Shown here: piece after piece, positions 18,202 to 25,961 of the stretch
Layout of the letters: each line of letters begins with the position of its first letter
How positions within the stretch are numbered: the first letter of the stretch is position 1
Assembly (NCBI GenBank): GCA_025361565.1
Contig: JANYKN010000007.1
Span: 86,711-150,710 of the forward strand
Direction: 5' to 3'
DNA length: 64,000 bases
From: Bacteroidota bacterium
GTDB taxonomy: Bacteria > Bacteroidota > Bacteroidia > Bacteroidales > NBLH01
Translations under genes and position numbers: made by a program
Notes under the pieces: generated by a model
Databases searched by the model: none
What the model was told of the DNA's origin: nothing
Seen by the model: the letters and a program-made list of their open reading frames with translations, nothing else

Positions 18202-18892
18202 CCTCAAAAGGGATGGGAAAAAGGAAGTATTGGGGCTCTGGTTGGGGAAAAATGAAAGTGCCAGTTTCTGGATGGGGGTACTTACAGATCTAAAAGCCAG
18301 GGGTGTTGAAGATATACTTATCACAGCAACAGATAACCTAAATGGGTTTACAGATACCATAAACAATGTTTTCCCTGAATCAAAGACCCAGATTTGTGTG
18401 GTGCACCAGATCCGAAATGCATCCAGATATGTTGTATGGAAGGACAAAAAGGAGTTTGCCAAAGATATGAAAGCTATCTACAACGCTCCCACAAAACAAG
18501 CTGCACAGGCCGCACTTGAAGATTTTTCATTAAAATGGAACAACAAGTATTCCTATGCTGTCAGAAGCTGGTCAAATAACTGGGAAGAACTTACCGTGTT
18601 TTTTGAATTTCCACTGGAGATAAGAAAAATAATTTACACTACTAATCTGATTGAAAACCTAAATGGAAAAATAAGAAAATACACTAAAAACAAGCTCTCC
18701 TTCCCTACTGATCAGGCTGTCATGAAATCGGTCTACCTTGCTATGGTCGAAGCTACTAAAAAATGGTCTATGCCTATCAGGGATTGGGGCTTGATACTTA
18801 ATCAATTTTTAACTATTTTTGAAAAAAGGGTTCAGTTATAAATTTTAACTAAACCCTGAGTCTTTTACTTACACACTTTATAGGATACTGTC

Positions 18893-18900
18893 ATTAAAAA
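18893..18900. repeat. 8-bp target duplication, right of IS256-family element
   Basis: ATTAAAAA follows the right inverted repeat and matches 14745-14752. Confidence 0.85.
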
Positions 18901-18970
18901 CATTGGAAATGTTGGGATTTGGTATTTAGCTCAATGATATTTCTTTTAAATTTTAATTTTATTATCACGA

Positions 18971-19417
18971 TCAAAACAAGTAGAATGTCAAAAAAAGTAT
19001 TGACATCAGTAGACCTAATAGGAAAAAGTATCTTGCATATTGTTTAGCCATTTGTTGCTTTTTATCATAATTCCTTTTCTGTTTCTCATTCCTTCCTCTT
19101 TCTTCTATTGTTTGTTTTGTAGAGTCATTTATGAGCCCTAAGAAATAATTTTTGCTTGCATCCCATTGTTTCCCAAATATTATTAGAAGTATTGAAATTC
19201 CAAACATCAAGATTGCAAAAAGAATAAATATATTTTCAAGTGCAGTTAATTTATCCTTATTATTTATTGCTAAAAAGAAAATTGCTGCAGTAATACCAGT
19301 AGACAAATTCAACAACTGCATATTTAAGTCACTTGCTATACCCCATGCTCTGTCATGAAATTTTTTAGACAACTCATCGGAGTTGCCTTCTTTCTTATAT
19401 TTGTCTAATGTTGACAT
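18971..19417 (-). CDS. Small three-helix membrane protein
   Basis: Not recognised as a named family. The 148-residue protein has a soluble N-terminus (about 1-35), two close membrane segments (about 38-52 and 57-83, the latter ending ISILLIIFG), a basic cytosolic loop rich in Lys, Arg and Gln (about 100-125), and a last membrane segment (127-148). It lies 57 bp after the HEPN gene on the same strand and is probably in its operon. Small multi-helix membrane proteins beside HEPN or nucleotide-sensing genes often act as membrane effectors in phage defence; that role here is inference only. Confidence 0.6.
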   Translation of the reverse strand: MSTLDKYKKEGNSDELSKKFHDRAWGIASDLNMQLLNLSTGITAAIFFLAINNKDKLTALENIFILFAILMFGISILLIIFGKQWDASKNYFLGLINDSTKQTIEERGRNEKQKRNYDKKQQMAKQYARYFFLLGLLMSILFLTFYLF

Positions 19418-19474
19418 TGTATGTTATTTAAAAAGTAGTTTGCGATCGAGTTTATTTGAATACGTTAAACCCTA

Positions 19475-20017
19475 CTAGCTTTTGGCAGGGTGAGTTTCAT
19501 TCTGAATATAAATTATAAATTTCTTTAGTAAATTTGCTAAATCTTCTACCAATTGTCCAAATTCGTTAAATTGTATTTCTAATATATCAATTTCTAATAT
19601 AGTTTGTCTCAATTGATAATCTTTTAATTTAATGAGATGTAATTTATTACGAACTTGATGATTATTGGTAATAGATTGAGGTCTGCTGTCAATTTTTGAA
19701 TGTGCGAATTCATTCCTTTTAATTCTTAGTGCCTCAATTTTAGATAAGTATTCCTGATATTTGCTGAATTCAGAAGGTATAAATTTACTTACTATTTCAG
19801 TAAACATTTTTATTTTCTGACTAAATGTCATATCAATTGATGACAATACAAGTTGTTGAAAGTGTATTCTTTTATATTCGTTGTTTTCAACAAAATACCA
19901 CGTTAAAAATTCATCAATAATTAGTTCAGCAGAAATTGCTCGGCTCATAAAAATGCCTCGATATTTATCGGTGGTGGTTGTCAACCAAAATAAATATTCT
20001 TTTTCTTGTTCGTTCAT
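19475..20017 (-). CDS. HEPN-type protein (possible RNase toxin)
   Basis: A 180-residue all-helical protein with the RX4H signature of HEPN ribonucleases: Arg101-N-E-F-A-His106, preceded by LRIKR as in the second helix pair of these domains. The N-terminal helix region (SRAISAELIIDEFL, about 25-38) resembles the dimer-forming helix of Abi- and MAE-type HEPN proteins. HEPN proteins with this motif cut RNA in toxin-antitoxin, abortive-infection and CRISPR-linked systems. The gene is 26 bp after a small unknown gene and 57 bp before a small membrane protein, all on one strand, next to insertion sequences. A domain search would settle the family; a non-catalytic regulator is possible. Confidence 0.6.
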   Translation of the reverse strand: MNEQEKEYLFWLTTTTDKYRGIFMSRAISAELIIDEFLTWYFVENNEYKRIHFQQLVLSSIDMTFSQKIKMFTEIVSKFIPSEFSKYQEYLSKIEALRIKRNEFAHSKIDSRPQSITNNHQVRNKLHLIKLKDYQLRQTILEIDILEIQFNEFGQLVEDLANLLKKFIIYIQNETHPAKS

Positions 20018-20043
20018 TTTGATTATGTTTTATATCGCTAGAT

Positions 20044-20379
20044 TTAAAGATTTTTTGAGTTTAGATTTATTCTATAATTCATTTGTCCTGATACGATAAG
20101 TTTGGTTATCAAATTGAGCACGCTATATCGATCTTCCTCAATCAACTGCTCTTTGTCAGTATTTATAACAACTAGATCAAAATTTGATTCATTTTCAACA
20201 ATGTAATTTTCAAGATACTTGTTGAAATTTGCATCTTTAATGCCAATATTGGCCATTAGTTTTTTTAATTCTTTAATTTTAATCACAATATCTTCCTTTG
20301 ATAGACTTAAATAGACGATACCTGTTACTTGTCTATATTGGATTTTGTCTGTTAATTCCTCAATTGTAAATTTTGTCAT
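20044..20379 (-). CDS. Hypothetical small protein upstream of the HEPN gene
   Basis: Not recognised. I start at the ATG at 20379 (MTKFTIEELT), giving 111 residues. An in-frame upstream start at 20457 would add 26 residues with an odd hydrophobic stretch and seems unlikely. The protein has no membrane segment or signal. It is mixed helix and strand with an acidic centre (NTDKEQLIEEDRY). Being the first gene, 26 bp before the HEPN gene, it is in the position often held by an antitoxin or a sensor, but no motif supports either. Confidence 0.55.
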   Translation of the reverse strand: MTKFTIEELTDKIQYRQVTGIVYLSLSKEDIVIKIKELKKLMANIGIKDANFNKYLENYIVENESNFDLVVINTDKEQLIEEDRYSVLNLITKLIVSGQMNYRINLNSKNL

Positions 20380-20493
20380 GATATTATATTTAATTATAAA
20401 TACTATGATTTTTAAAATGTTATCATAATAAAAATTCAATTGCCCGGTGGAGGACAAATCAAAACTTAAACTTTTTTGATTTTTTCTAGGTAC

Positions 20494-22671
20494 TTAATCT
20501 TTTAAACATCTTATACTATTTCCCATTTCAATCTGACAGTCATCGATTGTCACATCCTGATTTAATACACATGTCATAGACTTCTTGTTATCTTTAGCCG
20601 TAGAGGTCCAAAATTGAGCCGATTCATAAAGGTAGAAAAATCCACCTAGATCATACCATGCTCCATAACCTCCTGGTAAACCATTGAAACCACTCTCGTT
20701 TGTCCCATATTTATTATCATAAAATTGCCATTCTGTAGTTGATTTCATTTTATTACTGGCAATTTCTTTGCCTCCTAAATAGTTAATTAGAGTCATCCAT
20801 TCAACGTTGCTTGGCAAATGCCAACCATTAGGACATACTTTTTGTGCAGTCTCCCAATTATACAAATATCCATATTTGGCAATGTTTTCTTGTTTTTTGT
20901 CATATGCCCAAAAATTTCCACTATTTGGCTTGTAAGCAAGATTTTCAGCCATCCATGTTTGTATATCTATTTTTATGGTTTTGTAAATTTTACCATCCCT
21001 ATTATCTATTAATTTGCCATATTCATAATCTTTAGGCACATTTAGCTCATTATTAATTACACAGCGGATTGAGAATCCATCATTTCTATATCCACTACCT
21101 AGTCCAACATTATGGTCATTATCAAGGCCAAAATATAAAGGATCATATTTCCCTGTAAATATCCAAAAAAGACATGTGTTGCCAATACCAACAAAAGCAT
21201 TATCTATACGAACACCTGCTGGCAAAGCTGAAAAGCCCATAATATTTGAGCAGTTGGAATTAACTGGCCATCCATTAGTGTTTTTCATTTTTGACCATGA
21301 CAATTCTTCAGCCCCGATATAAGTAGACAGAACTAGCCATTCGCTTACTCCTACTATATGCCAACCACTTGGGGCAATACCTCTTAGGTCATTCGCAGCA
21401 AACCAATTGTAAAGTTTTCCGTATTTTTTACCGTTTGCAGGATCATTATTGTAATAACACCAAGCAGGTTTTTCACTTTTTCCAGCTTTTTCCCATTCTT
21501 CTACAGTCCTAGCCTGTGGTATTGGATCTCCATTGTTAAAAGTGCTCGCATCTATGTTTTCAGCCATCCATGTTTTATTGCCGATTTTTACTGTTTTGTA
21601 ATTTTTACCATCTCTACCATCGATTAAAACTCCGTAATCTAATTTAATATTTGCTTCTAACTCATTTAAATATTTACTATTTGGGAATCTCTTTTTAAAG
21701 TTGTCAAAATCCATATAAGTTACTTTAACTTTTATATTTTCATAAGTTATTAGCTCTATTTGCGCATAAGCCTCATTTAATCTCTTTTCATTTGGGAATT
21801 CTGTAATAAATAATTCAAGGAGTTCTATATTCCTTTCTTTCAATGCTTGGTTATATAAGACACTTGGTAATTCTTCATTGATTTTAACTAATATATATGA
21901 TTTTGGATAATTTTTAGAAAAGTCAACATATTCAGAGTAATTTTTATTTATTTTTGAAAACGCAACCGAATCTCTTAAATGAATTGCCGCTGGTATCAAA
22001 TTGTTGTCATTGCTCGTATATTCCTCTAAATAAGTATTAATTGATTCTAAAGTCATTTTAGATTTTGCATTTTGATAGGCCAATTCATAAAGCAAATTAG
22101 TAATCTCTGCTTTATGCTTAGAAGTTGGATATGCATTGAGGAAGTATTTATATCCTTTTACATCCTTGGAAATTAAAGACTCACTATAAGCAGCTTCTTC
22201 TTTTAAACCAACAACTTCTTGCTCAAAAAAACATTGATTACAAATACTTAAAGCTTTAATGTATGAATCTTCGGTATTTTGTTTTTTGGCAACTTGTAAA
22301 ATGTTTTGATAGATTATTTCAATTATTTTCGGTAGGCTAAAATTATATTTCCCAAGAAACTCTTCAACTAAAACTTTGTTTTCAATAGATTTTTTTGTTA
22401 ATTCAAATAGTTTTAGTGACTCATACGGACTATATTTTGAGTAATTCACCGTACTAAGTAGCAGGCATTCCGCTAAAGAATAAATATTCAATTCTTCGGC
22501 ATCGGTCAGTTTGGCTTTAGATATTTGTTGAAACTCTTCGGATGCCTTTTCAATTTCATTTTGCTCTATGTATTTATATACTTTTTTCAAATTCTGTGAA
22601 AAAAGACTTTGGTTTTCAAGCATTATCAATATTGTCACGATAAATAGTAAATATTTAATTTTTCTTTTCAT
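20494..22671 (-). CDS. Exported protein with two FISUMP domains
   Basis: A 725-residue protein. A signal peptide (1-26, ending LFSQ) is followed by a helical-repeat region (about 30-345, TPR-like spacing) and two FISUMP (Fibrobacter succinogenes major paralogous) domains. The first starts with IDGRDGKNYKTVKIG and TWMAENI (about 350), the second with IDNRDGKIYKTIKI and TWMAENL (about 550). Both carry the GWHxxxxxEW motif and an SIRC motif near their ends. FISUMP domains are common in surface lipoproteins of Fibrobacter and Bacteroidota; their function is unknown. There is no lipobox or T9SS tail, so a periplasmic or outer-membrane-facing place is guessed. The next upstream gene on the same strand is 33 bp away, suggesting one operon with the SHOCT genes. 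Confidence 0.8.
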   Translation of the reverse strand: MKRKIKYLLFIVTILIMLENQSLFSQNLKKVYKYIEQNEIEKASEEFQQISKAKLTDAEELNIYSLAECLLLSTVNYSKYSPYESLKLFELTKKSIENKVLVEEFLGKYNFSLPKIIEIIYQNILQVAKKQNTEDSYIKALSICNQCFFEQEVVGLKEEAAYSESLISKDVKGYKYFLNAYPTSKHKAEITNLLYELAYQNAKSKMTLESINTYLEEYTSNDNNLIPAAIHLRDSVAFSKINKNYSEYVDFSKNYPKSYILVKINEELPSVLYNQALKERNIELLELFITEFPNEKRLNEAYAQIELITYENIKVKVTYMDFDNFKKRFPNSKYLNELEANIKLDYGVLIDGRDGKNYKTVKIGNKTWMAENIDASTFNNGDPIPQARTVEEWEKAGKSEKPAWCYYNNDPANGKKYGKLYNWFAANDLRGIAPSGWHIVGVSEWLVLSTYIGAEELSWSKMKNTNGWPVNSNCSNIMGFSALPAGVRIDNAFVGIGNTCLFWIFTGKYDPLYFGLDNDHNVGLGSGYRNDGFSIRCVINNELNVPKDYEYGKLIDNRDGKIYKTIKIDIQTWMAENLAYKPNSGNFWAYDKKQENIAKYGYLYNWETAQKVCPNGWHLPSNVEWMTLINYLGGKEIASNKMKSTTEWQFYDNKYGTNESGFNGLPGGYGAWYDLGGFFYLYESAQFWTSTAKDNKKSMTCVLNQDVTIDDCQIEMGNSIRCLKD

Positions 22672-22704
22672 TTGTTTAGGTTTTTAATTAAAATATTAAT
22701 CAAA

Positions 22705-23385
22705 TTAATCTTCAAGAAAATAAACTTTATATGTGACTCTTTTGCATAATTTTTCTACACACATGACGCAAATTTCTCCAGATACAGCCTTGTTATTTCT
22801 TTTTGAAAGTTTATAAGAGGCGAATTCCTTTTTATCGATTAAATAAAAACTTGTGTATTTATTCCAACCAGTTTTAGTTTCTCTATCTATAAAAACTTTG
22901 GGAATTGGGATGTAATTACAATCACTACTGGATGATTCTTCCTCAAAATACAAGGGAGTCCAAATTTTGCCTTTTGGAATATTAAAAGTAAGACCGTTGT
23001 TATTATTATCTAATGTGAAGGTTTTGGTAATGAGAATACCTATTTCTTCACCATTTTCCGAAACAACATTGTCATTTGCTGGATTTAATGCACTATTAGA
23101 TATACTATCATTTTGTATACCTACATCAAAAATGTGCTTTATTGCGTTAACTTTGGTTATTGCAAGCACCCCAATAGCTGAGATAATTACAATTCCTAAA
23201 ATAATCCATCTTCCTTTAAATGATTTTGTCCTAATTTGAAACTCTTCTCCAGAATTCTTATTTGTTTGTTTCGTATCTTTTTGAGTTTCAAATAGGCTTT
23301 TCTTCAATTGATCATATTCTTCTTTGCTTATCGCCCCTTGGTCTAAAAGGGATTTGAGCTTTTTAATTTCTTCTAGGGTGTCCAT
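22705..23385 (-). CDS. SHOCT-domain membrane protein
   Basis: A 226-residue protein. An N-terminal SHOCT helical hairpin covers about 4-32 (LKSLLDQGAISKEEYDQLKK), then a charged linker, one membrane helix (about 57-76) and an outside domain of about 130 residues with two CxxC-like pairs near its end (EICVMCVEKLC). SHOCT domains are short oligomerisation modules found at the ends of many membrane proteins. The outer domain is not recognised. It sits 33 bp before the FISUMP gene and shares its layout with the next gene upstream, so the two look like paralogues. No regulatory signal was seen. Confidence 0.7.
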   Translation of the reverse strand: MDTLEEIKKLKSLLDQGAISKEEYDQLKKSLFETQKDTKQTNKNSGEEFQIRTKSFKGRWIILGIVIISAIGVLAITKVNAIKHIFDVGIQNDSISNSALNPANDNVVSENGEEIGILITKTFTLDNNNNGLTFNIPKGKIWTPLYFEEESSSSDCNYIPIPKVFIDRETKTGWNKYTSFYLIDKKEFASYKLSKRNNKAVSGEICVMCVEKLCKRVTYKVYFLED

Positions 23386-23493
23386 AAATTTAATTCTTTA
23401 GCATTATTATTTTGCAAGTAATTAATTGTTTATATGTCAAATATTTTATGTCAGAATTTCATACTTTTCCTGAAAATTATTTATGTATTCTTT

Positions 23494-24366
23494 TTAATGG
23501 GGCGGTTCATATAAAGCCCAAAGTCGTATTGAAATAATTTTACTATTTGGTTTGAAATCGCTAAATTTTAAAATTTCTTCGGGCCCTCCATCCTCAGTTC
23601 CAATATACCCTTCACTGTCTATTTCAAATTGGATAGTTTCAAATTCCTTTGCCATTGCTACATAAGGTGTACTAGACTCTCCATAATACATAATTGCAGA
23701 ACTCGGGTAGGCACTCATAAATTCTTTAATTGTAGATCCAACCCCAATATTTTTTTGTGTTTTATATTTTTCAGAACTCACACTTATTTCATTAATAGTC
23801 TCATTTTTACCATCTTGTTCAGCTTTGCAAACCAAATCGTTTTCTTTTGTAATTTCATAGATTATTTGCTCATAATCTTCACCTTCTGTTGAGAGCAATT
23901 CAACTTTTTTTGTTATTTTATATTCTTTAGGTATTTGTTCTATTTTACCACCAATAAAAATATCACCAACTGAGCCTTGCTTTATAATATAATTTGTTTT
24001 GATCTCCGTTTGCTTTTCATAGTATAAATAATAAAATATACTGATTAGTCCACAAATCACCCCTATTGCAATGAATATAAATGTGGTTTTTTTGTTTGCT
24101 ACAGTTTTTTTTGCTTTTAAATTCAATGGATTAATTTCGTTTACAGAATCTTCCTTTTCCAATATCATTTCATTGTTGTCAGAATTTATTGTATTTACAT
24201 CCAATTCTGAATCTTGATGTTTAGAGGGAGCTTGATTTTCTGGAACTCCTGCATTTTTAGCAATTAATTTTGCTTTTAATGATTCATACTCCTCCTTGGT
24301 AACTGCTTCTGATTGATACAAATCGAATAATTCTTCAAGTTCTGTTGTTATTGTTTTTTTTGTCAT
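23494..24366 (-). CDS. SHOCT-domain membrane protein, paralogue
   Basis: A 290-residue protein built like its downstream neighbour: an N-terminal SHOCT-like hairpin (about 8-34, LFDLYQSEAVTKEEYESLKAK), a long polar linker, one membrane helix (about 97-114) and an outer domain of about 170 residues with a GSVGDIFIGG strand and a GVGSTIKEFMSAYP motif. The latter resembles the repeat found in LysM/PASTA-neighbouring or YceB-like periplasmic domains, but I do not assign a family. The gap to the next gene is 108 bp. It seems to start the minus-strand run that includes the FISUMP gene. Confidence 0.68.
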   Translation of the reverse strand: MTKKTITTELEELFDLYQSEAVTKEEYESLKAKLIAKNAGVPENQAPSKHQDSELDVNTINSDNNEMILEKEDSVNEINPLNLKAKKTVANKKTTFIFIAIGVICGLISIFYYLYYEKQTEIKTNYIIKQGSVGDIFIGGKIEQIPKEYKITKKVELLSTEGEDYEQIIYEITKENDLVCKAEQDGKNETINEISVSSEKYKTQKNIGVGSTIKEFMSAYPSSAIMYYGESSTPYVAMAKEFETIQFEIDSEGYIGTEDGGPEEILKFSDFKPNSKIISIRLWALYEPPH

Positions 24367-24752
24367 TTTATAAGCATTAGGTTATATTATAAGATAAATT
24401 CCATATAAAGATAAAAGAAAATAACACATATGGAATTACTATCTGCTTTATTTTTCAAAGTATTAATAAATAATTAACAGTTAAATTTATATTTTCTTAT
24501 ACGGGGATGGTTACAAAAAGTTACAGAGAAATTGAAAATATATTTTTATCTCTCCTTAAATTCGTAAGTTGTTGATTAAATAGCTGACAATCACGGGGTG
24601 ACTAAATTCAGTTTTGTTTTTTCAATTCCCTGTGAATCAAAGAGTCACCCCGTGATTTGCGGATTTTGGATATATTATATGGCTACATAATGGACATATC
24701 CTTATTTTAACTAAATTAGTACCCTCATTTCCATTTACCTTTATTGATAAAA
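24367..24752. other. Divergent intergenic region of 386 bp
   Basis: It separates the minus-strand SHOCT gene from the plus-strand ADP-ribosylglycohydrolase and should carry both promoters. It contains the second copy of the hairpin element (24589-24657). No clear promoter pair was found. Confidence 0.55.
24589..24657. repeat. Dispersed hairpin element, copy 2
   Basis: Arms AATCACGGGGTGACT (24589-24603) and AGTCACCCCGTGATT (24643-24657) are a perfect 15-bp inverted repeat around a 39-bp loop. The inner ends GGTGACT/AGTCACC and the right flank TTGC match the element at 13933-14011, while the loops differ. Confidence 0.8.
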
Positions 24753-25700
24753 ATGATAGATCTAAAAAGTAGATTAAAAGGTGGCATTTTAGGATTATGT
24801 GCAGGTGACGCACTTGGTGTACCTGTTGAATTTAACAGTAGGCTCAACTTAATTGAAAAGCCTGTTGTTGATATGATTGGATATGGAACTCACAGACAAC
24901 CTCCGGGAACATGGAGCGATGATAGTTCAATGACTTTTTGCACGATGGATAGTTTATGCCGTGGATATAATTTAAACGACATGGCACATAATTTCCTGAA
25001 ATGGAGAACTGAAAGTTTTTGGACTCCATTTGGGATAGTTTTTGATATTGGAATAAGCACAAACAACGCAATCCTGAAATTTAAAAATTCCAAGAATCCT
25101 AAAACTGCTGGAAACGATGACGAAAAATCGAATGGAAATGGATCCTTGATGCGGATTTTGCCATTGGCTTTTTACTTAAAAGATGAATCCATTGAAAAAA
25201 GATTTGAAATAATAAGTGAAGTATCATCCATCACACATGCTCATATCCGCTCGAGCATGGCTTGTTTTATTTACGTCGAATTGGCTCGTTTACTAATTAT
25301 TGGAACTGACAAATTCACCGCATATACCGAAGCAATTAATAGTGCAAATGTTTTTTTTAAATCATCAGATATTGAACTTGATGAAATTAAAAATTTTAGC
25401 AGAATATTGGATGGTGAAATTCAAACACTTGATGAAAACAGGATTAGTTCTTCCGGATATGTAATTGATAGCCTTGAAGCCTCGATTTGGTCTTTATTAA
25501 CAACTGCTTCTTATCATGATGCTGTTTTAAAATCAGTAAATCTTGGGGGCGATACAGATACCACCGGCGCAATTACCGGAGGATTAGCAGGAATTCATTA
25601 TGGTTTCGATTCCATTTCACCAAACTGGATTAAAAAATTGGCAAGGATCAAGGATATTTTACACTTGATCGAAAAATTTTACACCCACATATCTAATTAA
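24753..25700 (+). CDS. ADP-ribosylglycohydrolase family protein
   Basis: A 315-residue DraG/ARH-type enzyme that removes ADP-ribose from proteins or other targets using two metal ions. All family motifs are present: GLCAGDALGVPVEF near the N-terminus, GTWSDDSSM with the metal-binding acid pair, NGNGSLMR, and GGDTDTTGAITGGLAG near the end. ATG at 24753 is chosen; a TTG three codons upstream is less likely. It faces away from the SHOCT/FISUMP run and stands alone, 100 bp before tRNA-Leu. No ADP-ribosyltransferase is seen in the window. It could reverse a modification made elsewhere or counter a toxin. Confidence 0.92.
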   Translation: MIDLKSRLKGGILGLCAGDALGVPVEFNSRLNLIEKPVVDMIGYGTHRQPPGTWSDDSSMTFCTMDSLCRGYNLNDMAHNFLKWRTESFWTPFGIVFDIGISTNNAILKFKNSKNPKTAGNDDEKSNGNGSLMRILPLAFYLKDESIEKRFEIISEVSSITHAHIRSSMACFIYVELARLLIIGTDKFTAYTEAINSANVFFKSSDIELDEIKNFSRILDGEIQTLDENRISSSGYVIDSLEASIWSLLTTASYHDAVLKSVNLGGDTDTTGAITGGLAGIHYGFDSISPNWIKKLARIKDILHLIEKFYTHISN

Positions 25701-25779
25701 TATACTGAATTTTACAGATAATTATCACAATAGTGTTATTTTTTTACTTTAAAAAAGATCCTAGATTAAAAAATATCAC

Positions 25780-25787
25780 TACATTTG
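25780..25787 (+). promoter_or_regulatory. Candidate Bacteroidota -7 box for tRNA-Leu
   Basis: TACATTTG fits the TAnnTTTG consensus and lies 14 bases before the tRNA start. No clear TTTG -33 box is seen. Confidence 0.45.
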
Positions 25788-25801
25788 CAAACCAAATTTT
25801 T

Positions 25802-25883
25802 GCGGATGTGTCGTAATTGGTAGCCGAGCTAGACTTAGGATCTAGTGCCGAGAGGCGTGGGGGTTCGAGTCCCTTCATCCGCA
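25802..25883 (+). tRNA. tRNA-Leu (anticodon UAG)
   Basis: The acceptor arms GCGGATG and CATCCGC pair perfectly. The anticodon stem CTAGA/TCTAG encloses the loop CTTAGGA, giving anticodon TAG. A long variable arm (GCCGAGAGGC) marks a class II tRNA, and the T arm has GGTTCGAGTCC. The discriminator base is A and the CCA end is not encoded. Confidence 0.95.
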
Positions 25884-25922
25884 CAAAAGTTTTAATTAAA
25901 ATCGAAACCGCCCAATCTAGCG

Positions 25923-25949
25923 AAAAACCGCAGTTTTGGCGGTTTTTTT
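25923..25949 (+). terminator. Rho-independent terminator after tRNA-Leu
   Basis: The stem AAAAACCGC / GCGGTTTTT around AGTTTTG continues into a run of seven T. It ends 13 bp before the trigger factor ATG, so it may also shape the tig leader. Confidence 0.75.
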
Positions 25950-25961
25950 AAATCGTACAAT

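Larger units (their letters stand above)
14844..18841 (+). pseudogene. IS256-family (mutator-type) transposase, split by IS21 insertion
   Basis: Two parts, 14844-15400 and 18202-18841, join without loss into 398 residues, the usual family length, once the IS21 element and one copy of its CGTAGG duplication are removed (codons GCC GTA GGC CTC, A-V-G-L). The first part has the N-terminal region with the GELDGHLGYEK motif and the first catalytic Asp (WMDGI). The second part has the second Asp (ATDNLNGF) and the catalytic Glu ([10 protein letters not shown]). The family cuts and pastes DNA as a DDE transposase. In its present state the gene is inactive; the left part would end in IS21 sequence at 15476. 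Confidence 0.92.
14753..18892 (+). mobile_element. IS256-family insertion sequence, interrupted by an IS21-family element
   Basis: Ends are imperfect inverted repeats of about 26 bp: GGGAGTATCC...TGTGTAAGT on the left, and on the right the reverse complement of GACAGTATCC...TGTGTAAGT. They are flanked by the 8-bp duplication ATTAAAAA. Removing the inner IS21 element and one copy of its 6-bp duplication leaves 1339 bp with one transposase gene, a normal size for the family. Confidence 0.92.
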
